Shown here: piece by piece, positions 16,802 to 25,973 of the stretch
Position numbering within the stretch: the stretch's first letter is position 1
How the letters are laid out: each line of letters starts with the position of its first letter
Source: Streptomyces sp. 1331.2
GTDB taxonomy: Bacteria; Actinomycetota; Actinomycetes; Streptomycetales; Streptomycetaceae
Assembly (NCBI RefSeq): GCF_900199205.1
Contig: NZ_OBMJ01000001.1
Location: 3,661,001-3,725,000 of the forward strand
Direction: 5' to 3'
Length of the DNA: 64,000 nucleotides
Program-made: the position numbers and the translations under genes
Notes under the pieces: generated by a model
Databases searched by the model: none
What the model was told of the DNA's origin: nothing
Seen by the model: the letters and a program-made list of their open reading frames with translations, nothing else

Positions 16802-18121
16802 TCAGGGCAGCGGGCGGCGGCGGGCGGCGCGCAGGTAGAGGGCCGCGGTGAGGGCGTACACGGCGGCGACCCCGACGACCACCGTGACCGAGCGTCCGGA
16901 CAGCGGCAGCACCAGCGCGGTGACCAGGGCGGCGGCGACGAAGGCGACGTTGAACAGCACGTCGTAGATGGCGAAGACCCGGCCGCGGAACTCGTCCTCG
17001 ACCGTCTCCTGCACCACGGTGTCGGCGCAGATCTTGGTGCCCTGGGTGACCACCCCGAGCAGCAGGGCGGCGATCAGGCAGGGCACCAGGGTGAAGCTCA
17101 GGCCGAGCGCCGGGACGAAGACCACCGGGGCGACCAGGCAGACCGTCATCCAGCCGGTCAGGCCGAGCCGGCGGGTGCACCAGGGGCTGACCACCGCGGC
17201 GACGAAGAACCCGGCGGCGGAGAGGCCGACCGCCTGGCCGAGGGTGACGAGACCGGCCGCGCTGTCGGCCGGGTCGTTGAAGGTGTACCGGGCGAGCATC
17301 ACCACGACCACGATCAGCACGCCGTAGCAGAACCGGGCCGCGGTGACGGCGGCCAGCGCGTGCACGGCGGGCCGGCAGTCCCGCACCAGGTGGCGCACCG
17401 CAGCGCCCAGTTCGACTGCGGCCCGGACCAGTGCCTGGCCGAGCGCCGGGCGGTCGGCGTGCTGGTCCGGGCCGAGCAGGTCGCGGTCCATCCGCCGGGC
17501 GGCCAGCGCGGCCGACAGGTAGAGCAGCGAGGCGACCGTGACCAGCGCGGCGTCCGCCTTCGGCCCGGGGGCCATCACCTGGTGCAGCAGGAAGCCGATG
17601 CCGCCGCCCGAGGCGGCGGCGACCGTCCCGAGGGTGGGGGAGAGCGCGTTGGCGGTGACCAGCTGATCCTGCTCCACCACCCGGGGCAGCGCGGCGGACA
17701 GGCCGGCCAGGATGAACCGGTTGAGCGCGGTGACCAGCAGGGCGGAGGCGAAGAACAGCCAGGTCGGCGCCTCGGCCAGGAGCAGCGCGCCGGTGCCCAG
17801 GCCCAGCCCGAAGCGGGCCAGGTTGCCGACGTAGAGCACCTGCCGGCGGCGCCAGCGGTCCAGCAGCACCCCGGCGAACGGGCCGATCACCGAGAACGGC
17901 AGCAGCATCACGGCCAGCACCGAGGCGATGTCGGCGGGGGAGGACTGCTTCTCGGGGGAGAAGACCACGTACGCGGCGAGCGAGACCTGGAAGACGCCGT
18001 CCGAGAGTTGGGAGAGCACCCGGGCGGTCAGCAGCCGCCGGAAGTCGCGGCCCCGGAGCAGATCGAGGAGCGTGGCGCGGTGCGCGGACTGGTGGGTGCT
18101 GCCGTTCTCGGTGATCGCCAC
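16802..18121 (-). CDS. MFS transporter
   Basis: About 439 residues (454 if it starts at 18166) with twelve predicted membrane helices and the MFS loop motif LDRWRRRQVLYVGNLARFG. It resembles macrolide/enterobactin-type exporters of the MFS_3 group; no substrate can be assigned. Two starts are possible: ATG at 18166, whose first codons MFHVKH are the translation of a parS site, or GTG at 18121 giving VAITENGSTH. The shorter form is preferred because parS-derived residues are unlikely to be conserved, but neither start has a clear ribosome site. Confidence 0.82.
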   Translation of the reverse strand: MAITENGSTHQSAHRATLLDLLRGRDFRRLLTARVLSQLSDGVFQVSLAAYVVFSPEKQSSPADIASVLAVMLLPFSVIGPFAGVLLDRWRRRQVLYVGNLARFGLGLGTGALLLAEAPTWLFFASALLVTALNRFILAGLSAALPRVVEQDQLVTANALSPTLGTVAAASGGGIGFLLHQVMAPGPKADAALVTVASLLYLSAALAARRMDRDLLGPDQHADRPALGQALVRAAVELGAAVRHLVRDCRPAVHALAAVTAARFCYGVLIVVVVMLARYTFNDPADSAAGLVTLGQAVGLSAAGFFVAAVVSPWCTRRLGLTGWMTVCLVAPVVFVPALGLSFTLVPCLIAALLLGVVTQGTKICADTVVQETVEDEFRGRVFAIYDVLFNVAFVAAALVTALVLPLSGRSVTVVVGVAAVYALTAALYLRAARRRPLP

Positions 18122-18150
18122 CCGCCCAGGGTGCCATGGAACCGGTCGAT

Positions 18151-18164
18151 GTTTCACGTGAAAC
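18151..18164. promoter_or_regulatory. parS site at the 5' end of the MFS gene
   Basis: A perfect GTTTCACGTGAAAC overlaps the potential ATG start of the minus-strand transporter gene by one base. Confidence 0.95.
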
Positions 18165-18181
18165 ATTGGCCGCGAAACGGT

Positions 18182-18215
18182 GAAGTGCCCACGATCCGGG
18201 GATCGTGGGCACTTC
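18182..18215 (-). terminator. Strong terminator after the inositol-phosphate synthase gene
   Basis: A 16-bp perfect inverted repeat (18182-18197, 18200-18215) with a 2-base centre lies 41 bases downstream of the minus-strand ino1 stop and just upstream of the MFS gene. Confidence 0.8.
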
Positions 18216-18255
18216 CGGAGAGCTACGGGCGGTCAGTCGCCCGGGCGCTCAGCGC

Positions 18256-19338
18256 TCAGCGCTCGACCTCACCGCGGATGAACTTCTCGACGTTCTCCTT
18301 GGCCTCGTCGTCGAAGTACTGCACCGGCGGGGACTTCATGAAGTACGAGGAGGCCGACAGGATCGGGCCGCCGATGCCGCGGTCCTTGGCGATCTTCGCG
18401 GCGCGGACGGCGTCGATGATGACACCGGCGGAGTTCGGGGAGTCCCAGACCTCCAGCTTGTACTCCAGGTTCAGCGGGACGTCGCCGAACGCGCGACCCT
18501 CCAGGCGGACGTAGGCCCACTTGCGGTCGTCCAGCCAGGCCACGTAGTCCGAGGGGCCGATGTGGACGTTCTTGGCGCCCAGCTCGCGGTCGCGGATCTG
18601 CGAGGTGACGGCCTGGGTCTTGGAGATCTTCTTGGACTCCAGGCGCTCGCGCTCCAGCATGTTCTTGAAGTCCATGTTGCCGCCGACGTTCAGCTGCATG
18701 GTGCGCTCAAGGATGACACCGCGGTCCTCGAACAGCTTGGCCATCACGCGGTGCGTGATGGTGGCGCCGACCTGGGACTTGATGTCGTCACCGACGATCG
18801 GCACGCCGGCCTCGGTGAACTTGTCCGCCCACTCCTTGGTGCCCGCGATGAACACCGGCAGGGCGTTCACGAAGGCGACCTTGGCGTCGATGGCGCACTG
18901 GGCGTAGAACTTGGCGGCGTTCTCGGAGCCCACCGGCAGGTAGCAGACCAGGACGTCGACCTGCTGGTCCTTGAGGACCTGGACGACGTCGACCGGGGCC
19001 TCGTCCGACTCCTCGATGGTCTCCAGGTAGTACTTGCCCAGGCCGTCGAGGGTGTGGCCGCGCTGCACGGTGACGCCGGTCGGCGGCACGTCGCAGATCT
19101 TGATGGTGTTGTTCTCGCTGTTGCCGATGGCGTCGGCCAGGTCGAAACCGACCTTCTTGGCGTCGACGTCGAAGGCGGCGACGAACTCCACGTCACGGAC
19201 GTGGTAGTCACCGAACTGGACGTGCATCAGCCCGGGGACCTTGCCGGCCGGGTCGGCGTCCTTGTAGTACTCGACACCCTGCACCAGCGACGCGGCGCAG
19301 TTGCCCACGCCCACGATGGCTACGCGAACCGAACCCAT
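18256..19338 (-). CDS. ino1: myo-Inositol-1-phosphate synthase
   Basis: A 360-residue actinobacterial Ino1. It has an N-terminal NAD-binding fold ([22 protein letters not shown]) and the conserved segments [15 protein letters not shown] and [12 protein letters not shown]. It converts glucose-6-phosphate to inositol-3-phosphate, the precursor of phosphatidylinositol and of mycothiol. AGGGAG lies about 10 bases before the ATG. The divergently placed PadR gene is not on another strand: it is just upstream on the same strand, separated by about 125 bases, so joint transcription is possible. Confidence 0.96.
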   Translation of the reverse strand: MGSVRVAIVGVGNCAASLVQGVEYYKDADPAGKVPGLMHVQFGDYHVRDVEFVAAFDVDAKKVGFDLADAIGNSENNTIKICDVPPTGVTVQRGHTLDGLGKYYLETIEESDEAPVDVVQVLKDQQVDVLVCYLPVGSENAAKFYAQCAIDAKVAFVNALPVFIAGTKEWADKFTEAGVPIVGDDIKSQVGATITHRVMAKLFEDRGVILERTMQLNVGGNMDFKNMLERERLESKKISKTQAVTSQIRDRELGAKNVHIGPSDYVAWLDDRKWAYVRLEGRAFGDVPLNLEYKLEVWDSPNSAGVIIDAVRAAKIAKDRGIGGPILSASSYFMKSPPVQYFDDEAKENVEKFIRGEVER

Positions 19339-19464
19339 TTCCGGTTGCTCCCTGTGATCTCATGAGGGCCGCCGGGGGCGGCGGCACTCGTCCTGCTTCT
19401 TCGATGACTGTTTGCGGGGCGCGAGGCGCCCACTCCTTCCGCGCGGCACAGGGCTGGCGCGGTG

Positions 19465-20178
19465 TCAGCGCTCCTCGGCGGAGCGCCCCGGGCGGTCGTA
19501 CGGTGGCCCGGACGGGTCCGAGGACCCGGTCTCCTGGCCACGGCCGTCCGAAGTCTTGTGGGGTACGGCGGTGCTGCCGGGGCCGCCGGCGGCGGCGGCG
19601 GCGGCCCCGGTCCGGCCGGTGCGGTTGGACCGCTCGGTCTCGATCAGCTCGTTGAGCCAGCGGACCTCGCGCTCGACCGACTCCAGTCCGTGCCGCTGGA
19701 GTTCGACGGTGTAGTCGTCGAACCGTTCGCGGGCGCGGGCCAGCGAGTTGCGCATCCGCTCCAGGCGCTCCTCCAGCCGGCTGCGGCGGCCCTCCAGGAC
19801 GCGCATCCGGACGGCCCGGTCGGTCTGACCGAAGAACGCGAAGTGGACGCCGAAGTGTTCGTCCTCCCAGGCGTCGGGGCCGGAGTCGGCGAGCAGCTCC
19901 TCGAAGCGCTGCTTCCCCTCGGCGGAGAGCCGGTAGACGATCTTGGACCGCTTGCCGTTGAGCGCGGTGGCCGGGACGTACTCGACGTCCGGGTTGTCCT
20001 CGACCAGGAAGCCCTGGGCGACCAGGCTCTTCAGGCAGGGGTAGAGCGTTCCGTAGGACAGTGCCCGGAACGTGCCGAGCAGGATGTTGAGCCGTTTGCG
20101 CAGCTCGTAGCCATGCATCGGGGCGTCGTGGAGCAGGCCGAGAACGGCGAACTCCAGCACCCCTGAGCGCCTGCCCAC
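19465..20178 (-). CDS. PadR-family transcriptional regulator
   Basis: A 237-residue PadR regulator. The N-terminal winged helix (LEFAVLGLLHDAPMHGYELRKRL ... SYGTLYPCLKSLVAQGFL) lies at about residues 7-75, followed by a basic wing and a coiled-coil dimerisation region (about 130-195). The C-terminal tail is Gly/Ala-rich and disordered. The GTG at 20178 has GGGAGGA about 11 bases upstream; the longer frame to 20346 is unsupported. Paired palindromes about 60-85 bases upstream are likely autoregulatory operators, also placed to act on the divergent PBP gene. Confidence 0.88.
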   Translation of the reverse strand: MGRRSGVLEFAVLGLLHDAPMHGYELRKRLNILLGTFRALSYGTLYPCLKSLVAQGFLVEDNPDVEYVPATALNGKRSKIVYRLSAEGKQRFEELLADSGPDAWEDEHFGVHFAFFGQTDRAVRMRVLEGRRSRLEERLERMRNSLARARERFDDYTVELQRHGLESVEREVRWLNELIETERSNRTGRTGAAAAAAGGPGSTAVPHKTSDGRGQETGSSDPSGPPYDRPGRSAEER

Positions 20179-20238
20179 TGTCGTCGTCCTCCTCCCTGTC
20201 GGCCTTCGTCCGGCCGCTGCATCCGGCGGTATTCCGCT

Positions 20239-20264
20239 TCGATGTATCGGCTCGATATATCGAG
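20239..20264. promoter_or_regulatory. Tandem palindromic operators, probable PadR binding sites
   Basis: A perfect 14-bp palindrome CTCGATATATCGAG (20251-20264) is immediately preceded by a related imperfect one, TCGATGTATCGG (20239-20250). Similar TATCGA-type inverted repeats are typical of PadR operators. Confidence 0.65.
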
Positions 20265-20344
20265 AACAGTAAACCCGACCCCGGGAACCGGCAAGGGGGG
20301 CACGCGTGAATGTGATCACAAGCCGACTCGCGGGTGGGCTTGGC

Positions 20345-20366
20345 AACGGGCGTGTAATGATCTGTC
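20345..20366 (+). promoter_or_regulatory. Candidate sigma-E-like promoter of the PBP gene
   Basis: GCAAC ending at 20347 is followed, after exactly 16 bases, by GTCG at 20364. This fits the AAC-N16-GTC pattern described for streptomycete sigma-E. The pattern is short and could occur by chance. Confidence 0.35.
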
Positions 20367-20530
20367 GCCGTTTTGCGGTTATTGGCGACTGATGCCCGAT
20401 TAGTTGTATTTCAGTGCTGCGTACGCTGTCGCGTGTGCACGAGGACCACCTCCGGGGTTAGGGCGGTTTGCGGGCATCGGACGTGAACCCTGCCTTCAGG
20501 CCGGAAACGCCTGACGAGGAGTGCTGGAAG

Positions 20531-23146
20531 ATGAGCGAGCGACGGCGAAGGACGCCCAACCCGGGCGGCGACGGGCAGCAGCCCCCGGGAGGCGGCGGCC
20601 GTCCAGGAGGGCCGGGGCCCGACGAGCTGCGCTCCGACGGGGTCGGCCGCCGGCGCCCGCCGGGCATGCGGGAGACCGCCCAGCAACCGCGGATGGGCCG
20701 GGCGGAGATGCGCAAGGCCGCCCAGAAGAAGGGCAAGGGTGGCCGGGGTGATGCCGCGGCCGCCGCGGCGACGGCCGGACCGGGCAAGAAGCGCTTCATC
20801 GACTACCCGCGGTTCGGCAAGACCGGGATCCGGCGCTGGCTGCCGTCCTGGAAGCAGTGGCTGAGCGGCTTCCTGCTGGTCTTCGGCTGCTTCGTCGGCC
20901 TGGTGTTCTACCTGTACCAGACCACCCAGGTCCCCTCGCTGAACTCGCTGGTCAAGGACCAGAACACGATCTACTACTGGGCCGACGGCTCCGAGATGAC
21001 CCGCAAGGGCACGACCAACCGTCAGATCGTCGAGCTCCAGGACATCAGCCCCAACCTGCAGAACGCCGTCATCGCCGCGGAGAACCAGGACTTCCGCACC
21101 GACCACGGCATCGACCCCAAGGGCATGCTCCGCGCCGTCTACAACATGGCGAAGGGCGGTGAGACCCAGGGCGCCTCGACGATCACCCAGCAGTACGTGA
21201 AGAACGCCTACCTGAGCCAGGAGCAGACGATCAGCCGCAAGGTGAAGGAGTTCTTCATCACGCTGAAGATCGACCAGTCGCAGGGCAAGGACGAGATCCT
21301 CAAGGGCTACCTCAACACCAGCTGGTTCGGCCGCGGTGCCAACGGCGCCCAGGCCGCCGCGCAGGCGTACTACGGGGTGGACGCCAAGGACCTCAACGTC
21401 TGTCAGAGCGCCATGCTGGCCGGACTCCTGAAGGGTGCGGCGTACTACGACCCCACCAACCCGGCCAACAAGGAGCGGGCCCAGGGGCGTTGGTCGTGGA
21501 TCCTCGACAACATGGTGAAGATCAAGGCCATCTCGCCGGAGGAGCGCGCCAAGTGCACCGCGTTCCCGGACCCGATCCCGCTGAAGCCCAGCTCCAACAT
21601 GAACGGTGAGATCAGCTACCTGGTCGACACCGCCAACAAGTACGTCCTGAACAACGACAAGGCGATCACCCAGCAGGTGATCGACAAGGGCGGCCTGAAG
21701 ATCTACACGACCTTCGAGAAGGACAAGGTCGACGCCCTGAAGAAGGCCGTGGACGACGTCAAGGCGGAGAACCTCAACCCGCAGAAGCGTCCGGACAACG
21801 ACACCAACATCCAGTTCGGCTCCGCCAGCATCCGCCCCGGCGACGGCGCGATCATCGCCCTCTACGGCGGTGACGGCGTGGAGAACGGACACTTCGACAA
21901 CAACGCCGACGCCTCCGGCGTCCAGGTCGGCTCGACCTTCAAGCCCTTCGTGCTGGCCACCGCCATGCAGACCGGCGTGCAGACCGCCAAGGGCGACGAC
22001 GGCAAGCCGAAGCGGATCAACGCCGACAGCCGCTACCTGGCCGACGACCTGTCCGAGATCCGCAAGCCGGACGGCTCGCTGGTGATCGGCGACGACGGCA
22101 AGCCCTACCGGCAGAAGAACGAGGACTCCAGCAAGCACGGCTACGTCTCGCTGCGGCAGGCCATGCAGTACTCCTACAACGTGCCCTTCGTCCAGCTCAA
22201 CCAGGACGTCGGCGGCCAGAACGTGGCCGACATGGCGGTCCAGATGGGCGTCAAGAAGGAGAGCCTGGCCGACCCGAAGACCGCGACCTTCCCGCTCGGC
22301 ACCTCCACCATCAGCCCGATCCGGATGGCCACCGCCTACGGCACCCTGGCGGCCAGCGGCAAGGAGGCCGAGCCGTACTCGGTCACCAAGGTCGAGCTGA
22401 ACGGCGTGGAGCGCCCGGGCTTCGGCAAGAAGGACCCCAAGGTCGCGCTGGAGCCGGCCGTCGCCGACAACGTCACCGACGTCCTGGTGAACGTGGTGAA
22501 GAACGGTACCGGTACCAAGGCCAAGGACCTGGGCCGCCCGGTGGCCGGCAAGACCGGTACCACCGACCAGAACAAGTCGGCCTGGTGGGTCGGTTACACC
22601 CCGCAGCTGGTGACCAGCGTCGCGATGTGGCGCGAGGACCCGACCAAGCACGAGCGGCTGTCGCTCAACGGCACCGCCGGCCAGGAGTCCATCCACGGTG
22701 GTGCCCTCCCGACCGACGTCTTCACCCGGTACATGAAGGCCGCGCTGGCCAACGAGAAGAAGATGGACTTCCCGAGCCCGCAGCCGGTCGGCAGCGAGGT
22801 CGACTCCTCCGGTGCGCCGTCCACGGCCACGGCGGCGCCGACGCCGACCACGACCGACACCCCGTCGGCCCCCGCGCAGACCCAGGCGCCGCAGCCCAAC
22901 CAGCCGCAGCCGCCGCAGCCCACCCAGAACTGCGTGCCCGGCGTGGACTGCCCCGGCGACCAGCCGACCCACTCGCCGACGAAGAACCCGAAACCGACCA
23001 GCAGCTGCATCCCGCTGATCAACTGCCCGACGCAGCCGACGCCCACCGACACCACCACACCGGGCGGCGGGGGCAAGCCGACCGGCGGCGGCAAGCCGAC
23101 ACCGAGCTCCACCGGCGGCGCGCAGGGCGCCGCGGCGGGGCAGTAG
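20531..23146 (+). CDS. Bifunctional transglycosylase/transpeptidase (class A penicillin-binding protein)
   Basis: About 871 residues. A basic Gly/Arg-rich cytoplasmic N terminus precedes one membrane helix (about 110-130). The GT51 domain has its putative catalytic Glu184 in AAENQDF, where the usual E-D-R motif is changed to E-N-Q, and GASTITQQYVKN. The transpeptidase domain has S468-TFK, S548-YN and K674-TGT. The tail is Pro/Thr-rich with four cysteines. It polymerises and cross-links peptidoglycan at the outer face of the membrane. The ATG at 20531 is chosen for GAGGAG/GGAAG upstream. A strong terminator follows. Confidence 0.95.
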   Translation: MSERRRRTPNPGGDGQQPPGGGGRPGGPGPDELRSDGVGRRRPPGMRETAQQPRMGRAEMRKAAQKKGKGGRGDAAAAAATAGPGKKRFIDYPRFGKTGIRRWLPSWKQWLSGFLLVFGCFVGLVFYLYQTTQVPSLNSLVKDQNTIYYWADGSEMTRKGTTNRQIVELQDISPNLQNAVIAAENQDFRTDHGIDPKGMLRAVYNMAKGGETQGASTITQQYVKNAYLSQEQTISRKVKEFFITLKIDQSQGKDEILKGYLNTSWFGRGANGAQAAAQAYYGVDAKDLNVCQSAMLAGLLKGAAYYDPTNPANKERAQGRWSWILDNMVKIKAISPEERAKCTAFPDPIPLKPSSNMNGEISYLVDTANKYVLNNDKAITQQVIDKGGLKIYTTFEKDKVDALKKAVDDVKAENLNPQKRPDNDTNIQFGSASIRPGDGAIIALYGGDGVENGHFDNNADASGVQVGSTFKPFVLATAMQTGVQTAKGDDGKPKRINADSRYLADDLSEIRKPDGSLVIGDDGKPYRQKNEDSSKHGYVSLRQAMQYSYNVPFVQLNQDVGGQNVADMAVQMGVKKESLADPKTATFPLGTSTISPIRMATAYGTLAASGKEAEPYSVTKVELNGVERPGFGKKDPKVALEPAVADNVTDVLVNVVKNGTGTKAKDLGRPVAGKTGTTDQNKSAWWVGYTPQLVTSVAMWREDPTKHERLSLNGTAGQESIHGGALPTDVFTRYMKAALANEKKMDFPSPQPVGSEVDSSGAPSTATAAPTPTTTDTPSAPAQTQAPQPNQPQPPQPTQNCVPGVDCPGDQPTHSPTKNPKPTSSCIPLINCPTQPTPTDTTTPGGGGKPTGGGKPTPSSTGGAQGAAAGQ

Positions 23147-23174
23147 CGCCGGGCACGGCCCCGGCAGACCCGTG

Positions 23175-23217
23175 ACGGCGGTGGCGGTCCTCCCCGGAGG
23201 ACCGCCACCGCCGTTTT
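23175..23217 (+). terminator. Strong Rho-independent terminator after the PBP gene
   Basis: A 19-bp perfect stem (23175-23193, 23196-23214) is followed by a short T run, 28 bases after the stop codon. Confidence 0.92.
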
Positions 23218-23311
23218 CGTCACGATTCGCGGACCCGGCCGCCGCACAGCTCCGCAGGCCGTCGCGGGGGCCTCCTCGTTCCGGCGCGGATGGTGCGGCA
23301 GGATGTCCGGC

Positions 23312-24886
23312 ATGACGTCGAGCGATCGTGACGAAACCGCCGGCCCGGTCGGGTCCGGCGCCGCCGCAGGGCCCTCCCCGGCAGCCGTCGCCACGGCCGC
23401 GCCCGCGGCCGACACCGTGGTCGTCCCGGCCGACGAGGACCCGGTCGCGGCGGCCGGCAGCGAGGTGATCGGCGGGCCGCCCGGACGCCGGGCGCTGCTC
23501 GGCGTCTCCTGGTGGATCCCGGCGCGCTTCCTGGCGCTCGCGGTGATCGTGGTCTCGGTGCTCGGCATGGTGCAGAAGCTGCCCTGCTACGAGCAGGCCT
23601 GGTTCCAGCCGGGCTCGCCGCAGTACATCCACGCCTGCTACAGCGACATCCCGCACCTGTACTCCGGACGCGGTTTCGCCGCCGGGCTGCACCCCTACGT
23701 GGACCGGATCCCGGGCTCCTCGGGGGACCTGCAGTACCTGGAGTACCCGGTGCTGACCGGCCTGTTCATGCAGGTCGCGGCCTGGCTGACGCCCGGAGGG
23801 AACCAGCAGAGCCAGGAGCAGTGGTTCTGGGCGGTCAACGCCGGGCTGCTGATGGCCTGCGCGGTGGTCGCCGCCGTGGCGCTCTCGCGCACCCACCGCC
23901 GCCGGCCCTGGGACGCGGTGCTGTTCGCGCTCTCGCCCGTCCTGCTGCTCAACGGCACGGTCAACTGGGACCTGCTCGCGGTCGCCCTGGCCGCCGTGGC
24001 GATGGCCTGGTGGGCCCGTTCCAGGCCGGGCTGGGCCGGCGTCTTCATCGGCCTGGCCACCGCCGCCAAGCTCTACCCGGTGCTGCTGATCGGCCCGCTG
24101 CTGGTGCTCTGCTGGCGGGCCGGCAAGTGGCGCGAGTTCCGGCTGATGCTGGGCGGCGCGGTGGGCTCCTGGCTGCTGGTCGACCTGCCGGTCATGCTGG
24201 CCAACTGGCAGGGCTGGTCGACGTTCTACGTGTTCAGCAAGCACCGCGGCGAGGACTACGGCTCGGTCTGGCTGATCCTGATGCAGACCCGCGGCGTCGG
24301 CCTGGCCGACCTCGACGTCTACATCGGCGTGCTGATGGTGCTGGGCTGCGCGGCCATAGCGTGGCTCGGCCTCTCGGCGCCCCGCCGCCCGCGCTTCGCG
24401 CAGCTGGCGTTCCTGGTGGTCGCCCTGTTCGTACTGGTCAACAAGGTGTACTCGCCGCAGTACGCGCTCTGGCTGCTGCCGCTGGCGGCGCTGGCCCGGC
24501 CGCGCTGGCGGGACGTCCTCATCTGGCAGGGCTGCGAGGTGCTGTACACCCTCGGCATCTGGTCCCACCTGGGCTTCGTCACCGGGCCCAAGCAGCACGG
24601 GATCGGCGAGGCCTGGTACCACTTCGCGATCGGGCTGCACCTGATCGGCACGCTCTACCTGGTCACCCTCGTCGTCCGCGACGTCCTGTACCCGGACCGC
24701 GACCCGGTCCGCTGGGACGGCAGCGACGACCCCTCCGGCGGGGTGCTGGACCGCGCCCCGGACGTGTTCGTGCTGGGCACCGCCCGACGGCTGCGCGAGG
24801 AGGAGACCTACGCCGCGTACGCGCCGGCCGGACCCGAGCAGTGGCTGGACGAGCCCGAACTGCCGGAGCCGGCCGAGCGGCCGTAG
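23312..24886 (+). CDS. GT87-type (DUF2029) integral-membrane glycosyltransferase
   Basis: About 524 residues. A disordered N terminus of about 55 residues leads to about ten membrane helices, with conserved WDLLAVALAA and LYPVLLIGPLLVL segments typical of polyprenol-phosphate-mannose-dependent GT87/GT-C enzymes. The likely role is transfer of mannose or arabinose to envelope glycans or proteins; the acceptor is unknown. ATG 23312 has AGGA eight bases upstream, and the alternative ATG at 23303 does not. It lies between the PBP and FemX operons, consistent with envelope work. A polyprenol-phosphate-mannose synthase gene lies at 36 kb. Confidence 0.8.
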   Translation: MTSSDRDETAGPVGSGAAAGPSPAAVATAAPAADTVVVPADEDPVAAAGSEVIGGPPGRRALLGVSWWIPARFLALAVIVVSVLGMVQKLPCYEQAWFQPGSPQYIHACYSDIPHLYSGRGFAAGLHPYVDRIPGSSGDLQYLEYPVLTGLFMQVAAWLTPGGNQQSQEQWFWAVNAGLLMACAVVAAVALSRTHRRRPWDAVLFALSPVLLLNGTVNWDLLAVALAAVAMAWWARSRPGWAGVFIGLATAAKLYPVLLIGPLLVLCWRAGKWREFRLMLGGAVGSWLLVDLPVMLANWQGWSTFYVFSKHRGEDYGSVWLILMQTRGVGLADLDVYIGVLMVLGCAAIAWLGLSAPRRPRFAQLAFLVVALFVLVNKVYSPQYALWLLPLAALARPRWRDVLIWQGCEVLYTLGIWSHLGFVTGPKQHGIGEAWYHFAIGLHLIGTLYLVTLVVRDVLYPDRDPVRWDGSDDPSGGVLDRAPDVFVLGTARRLREEETYAAYAPAGPEQWLDEPELPEPAERP

Positions 24887-24925
24887 CCCGTCCCTCGTGA
24901 GGGACGGGTCACGGTCGGGCCTTCC

Positions 24926-25960
24926 TCAGCGGTCCACCACGCGGTCGAAGTGCGTGGTGGTGTGCCGGACCTGGAGGCCGAGCTCCTCGCCGATCGCGGG
25001 GGGCGTGGTCTCGCCGTCCAGGAACAGCAGCGACACCTGCATGTGCGGGGGCTCGGCGAACCAGAGCTGCTTGCCGGACCAGTGGAACGGCGACTTGGTC
25101 TTGTTGACGGTCGCCAGACCGGCCCGGGCGATGCCCTTGGCCCGCGAGGCCATGCTCTGCACGTACTTGGGCGCCTCCAGGCCGATGCCGTGCGCGGTGC
25201 CGCCGGCGACCACCAGGATGTGGCCGTCGGTCGGCGCCGGGTGCTGGCGGTAGCCGTAGCGGTCGCCCTTCTTCACCGGGGTGACGTCCAGGACGGTGGC
25301 CCGGACCTCCAGCGCGGCGTGGTCGCCCAGCCAGAGCCGGGTGCCGATCCGGGCCCGGAAGACGGTCTCCGGGTAGCGCTGGGCCAGCTGCTCCATGCCG
25401 GCCGCGCCGAGGTGGCTGACGAACACGGTGTGCACCGGGATGCCGGCGGCCCGGGCGGTGTCCACCCAGTACGCGACCTCCTCGACCGGGCTGGAGCCGT
25501 CCGGCCGGTCCATCGGCAGGTGCAGCGCCAGGCCCTCGAAGCCGACGCCGTCCAGCTCGGCGGCGACGGTCCGCAGGTCATCGGCGCTCACGCCGTGCCG
25601 GCGCATGGTGGTCATGCACTCCAGCACCACCCGGGCGCCGCGCAGCGCCCGCAGCGCGTCCACGCTCGCCACCGTGCGGATCACCCGGGCGTGCGGCAGC
25701 GGCAGCACCTCCTCGCCGACCCGGTACGGGGTGAGCACCAGCAGCTCGCCGCCGTACCACTCGGCGGCGTCGGCCGCCTCGTAGGCGGTGCCGACGGCGA
25801 GCACCCCGGTGCCCAGCAGCGTCGCCTCCTCGGCCAGCCGGTGGTTGCCCAGGCCGTAGCCGTTCCCCTTGGCGACCGGCACCAGGCCGGGGAACTCGGC
25901 GAGGACGGAGCGCTGGTGGGTGCGCCAGCGTTCGGTGTCGAGGTAGAGCGACAGCGTCAT
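24926..25960 (-). CDS. Alanine-racemase-fold PLP enzyme in the femX operon
   Basis: A 344-residue protein with the fold-III PLP barrel. The Schiff-base lysine K31 is in PVAKGNGYG, matching the family PxxKANxYG. The racemase catalytic tyrosine appears to be kept as Y235 in RYGY. The usual GYADG stretch is replaced by GGTAHG, so the active-site entrance should differ from housekeeping Alr. The gene lies 13 bases downstream of femX, which suggests supply or editing of D-alanine or another amino acid in peptidoglycan. Racemase activity is inferred, not certain. Confidence 0.72.
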   Translation of the reverse strand: MTLSLYLDTERWRTHQRSVLAEFPGLVPVAKGNGYGLGNHRLAEEATLLGTGVLAVGTAYEAADAAEWYGGELLVLTPYRVGEEVLPLPHARVIRTVASVDALRALRGARVVLECMTTMRRHGVSADDLRTVAAELDGVGFEGLALHLPMDRPDGSSPVEEVAYWVDTARAAGIPVHTVFVSHLGAAGMEQLAQRYPETVFRARIGTRLWLGDHAALEVRATVLDVTPVKKGDRYGYRQHPAPTDGHILVVAGGTAHGIGLEAPKYVQSMASRAKGIARAGLATVNKTKSPFHWSGKQLWFAEPPHMQVSLLFLDGETTPPAIGEELGLQVRHTTTHFDRVVDR

Positions 25961-25973
25961 CGGGTCAGCCTCC

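Larger units (their letters stand above)
20179..20530. other. Divergent regulatory region between PadR and penicillin-binding protein genes
   Basis: The 352 bases hold no gene. They contain the PadR-type palindromes (20239-20264) and an AAC-N16-GTC sigma-E-like promoter candidate (20345-20366). The stretch at about 20320-20440 has notably lower GC than average. Confidence 0.6.

Noticed and set aside
20411-24640. 1,409-residue open frame antisense to the PBP and GT87 genes
   Set aside because: It is an antisense frame made by high GC codon structure. Composition is Gly/Val/Leu/Asp/Arg repeats with no domain, and it covers two well-supported genes.
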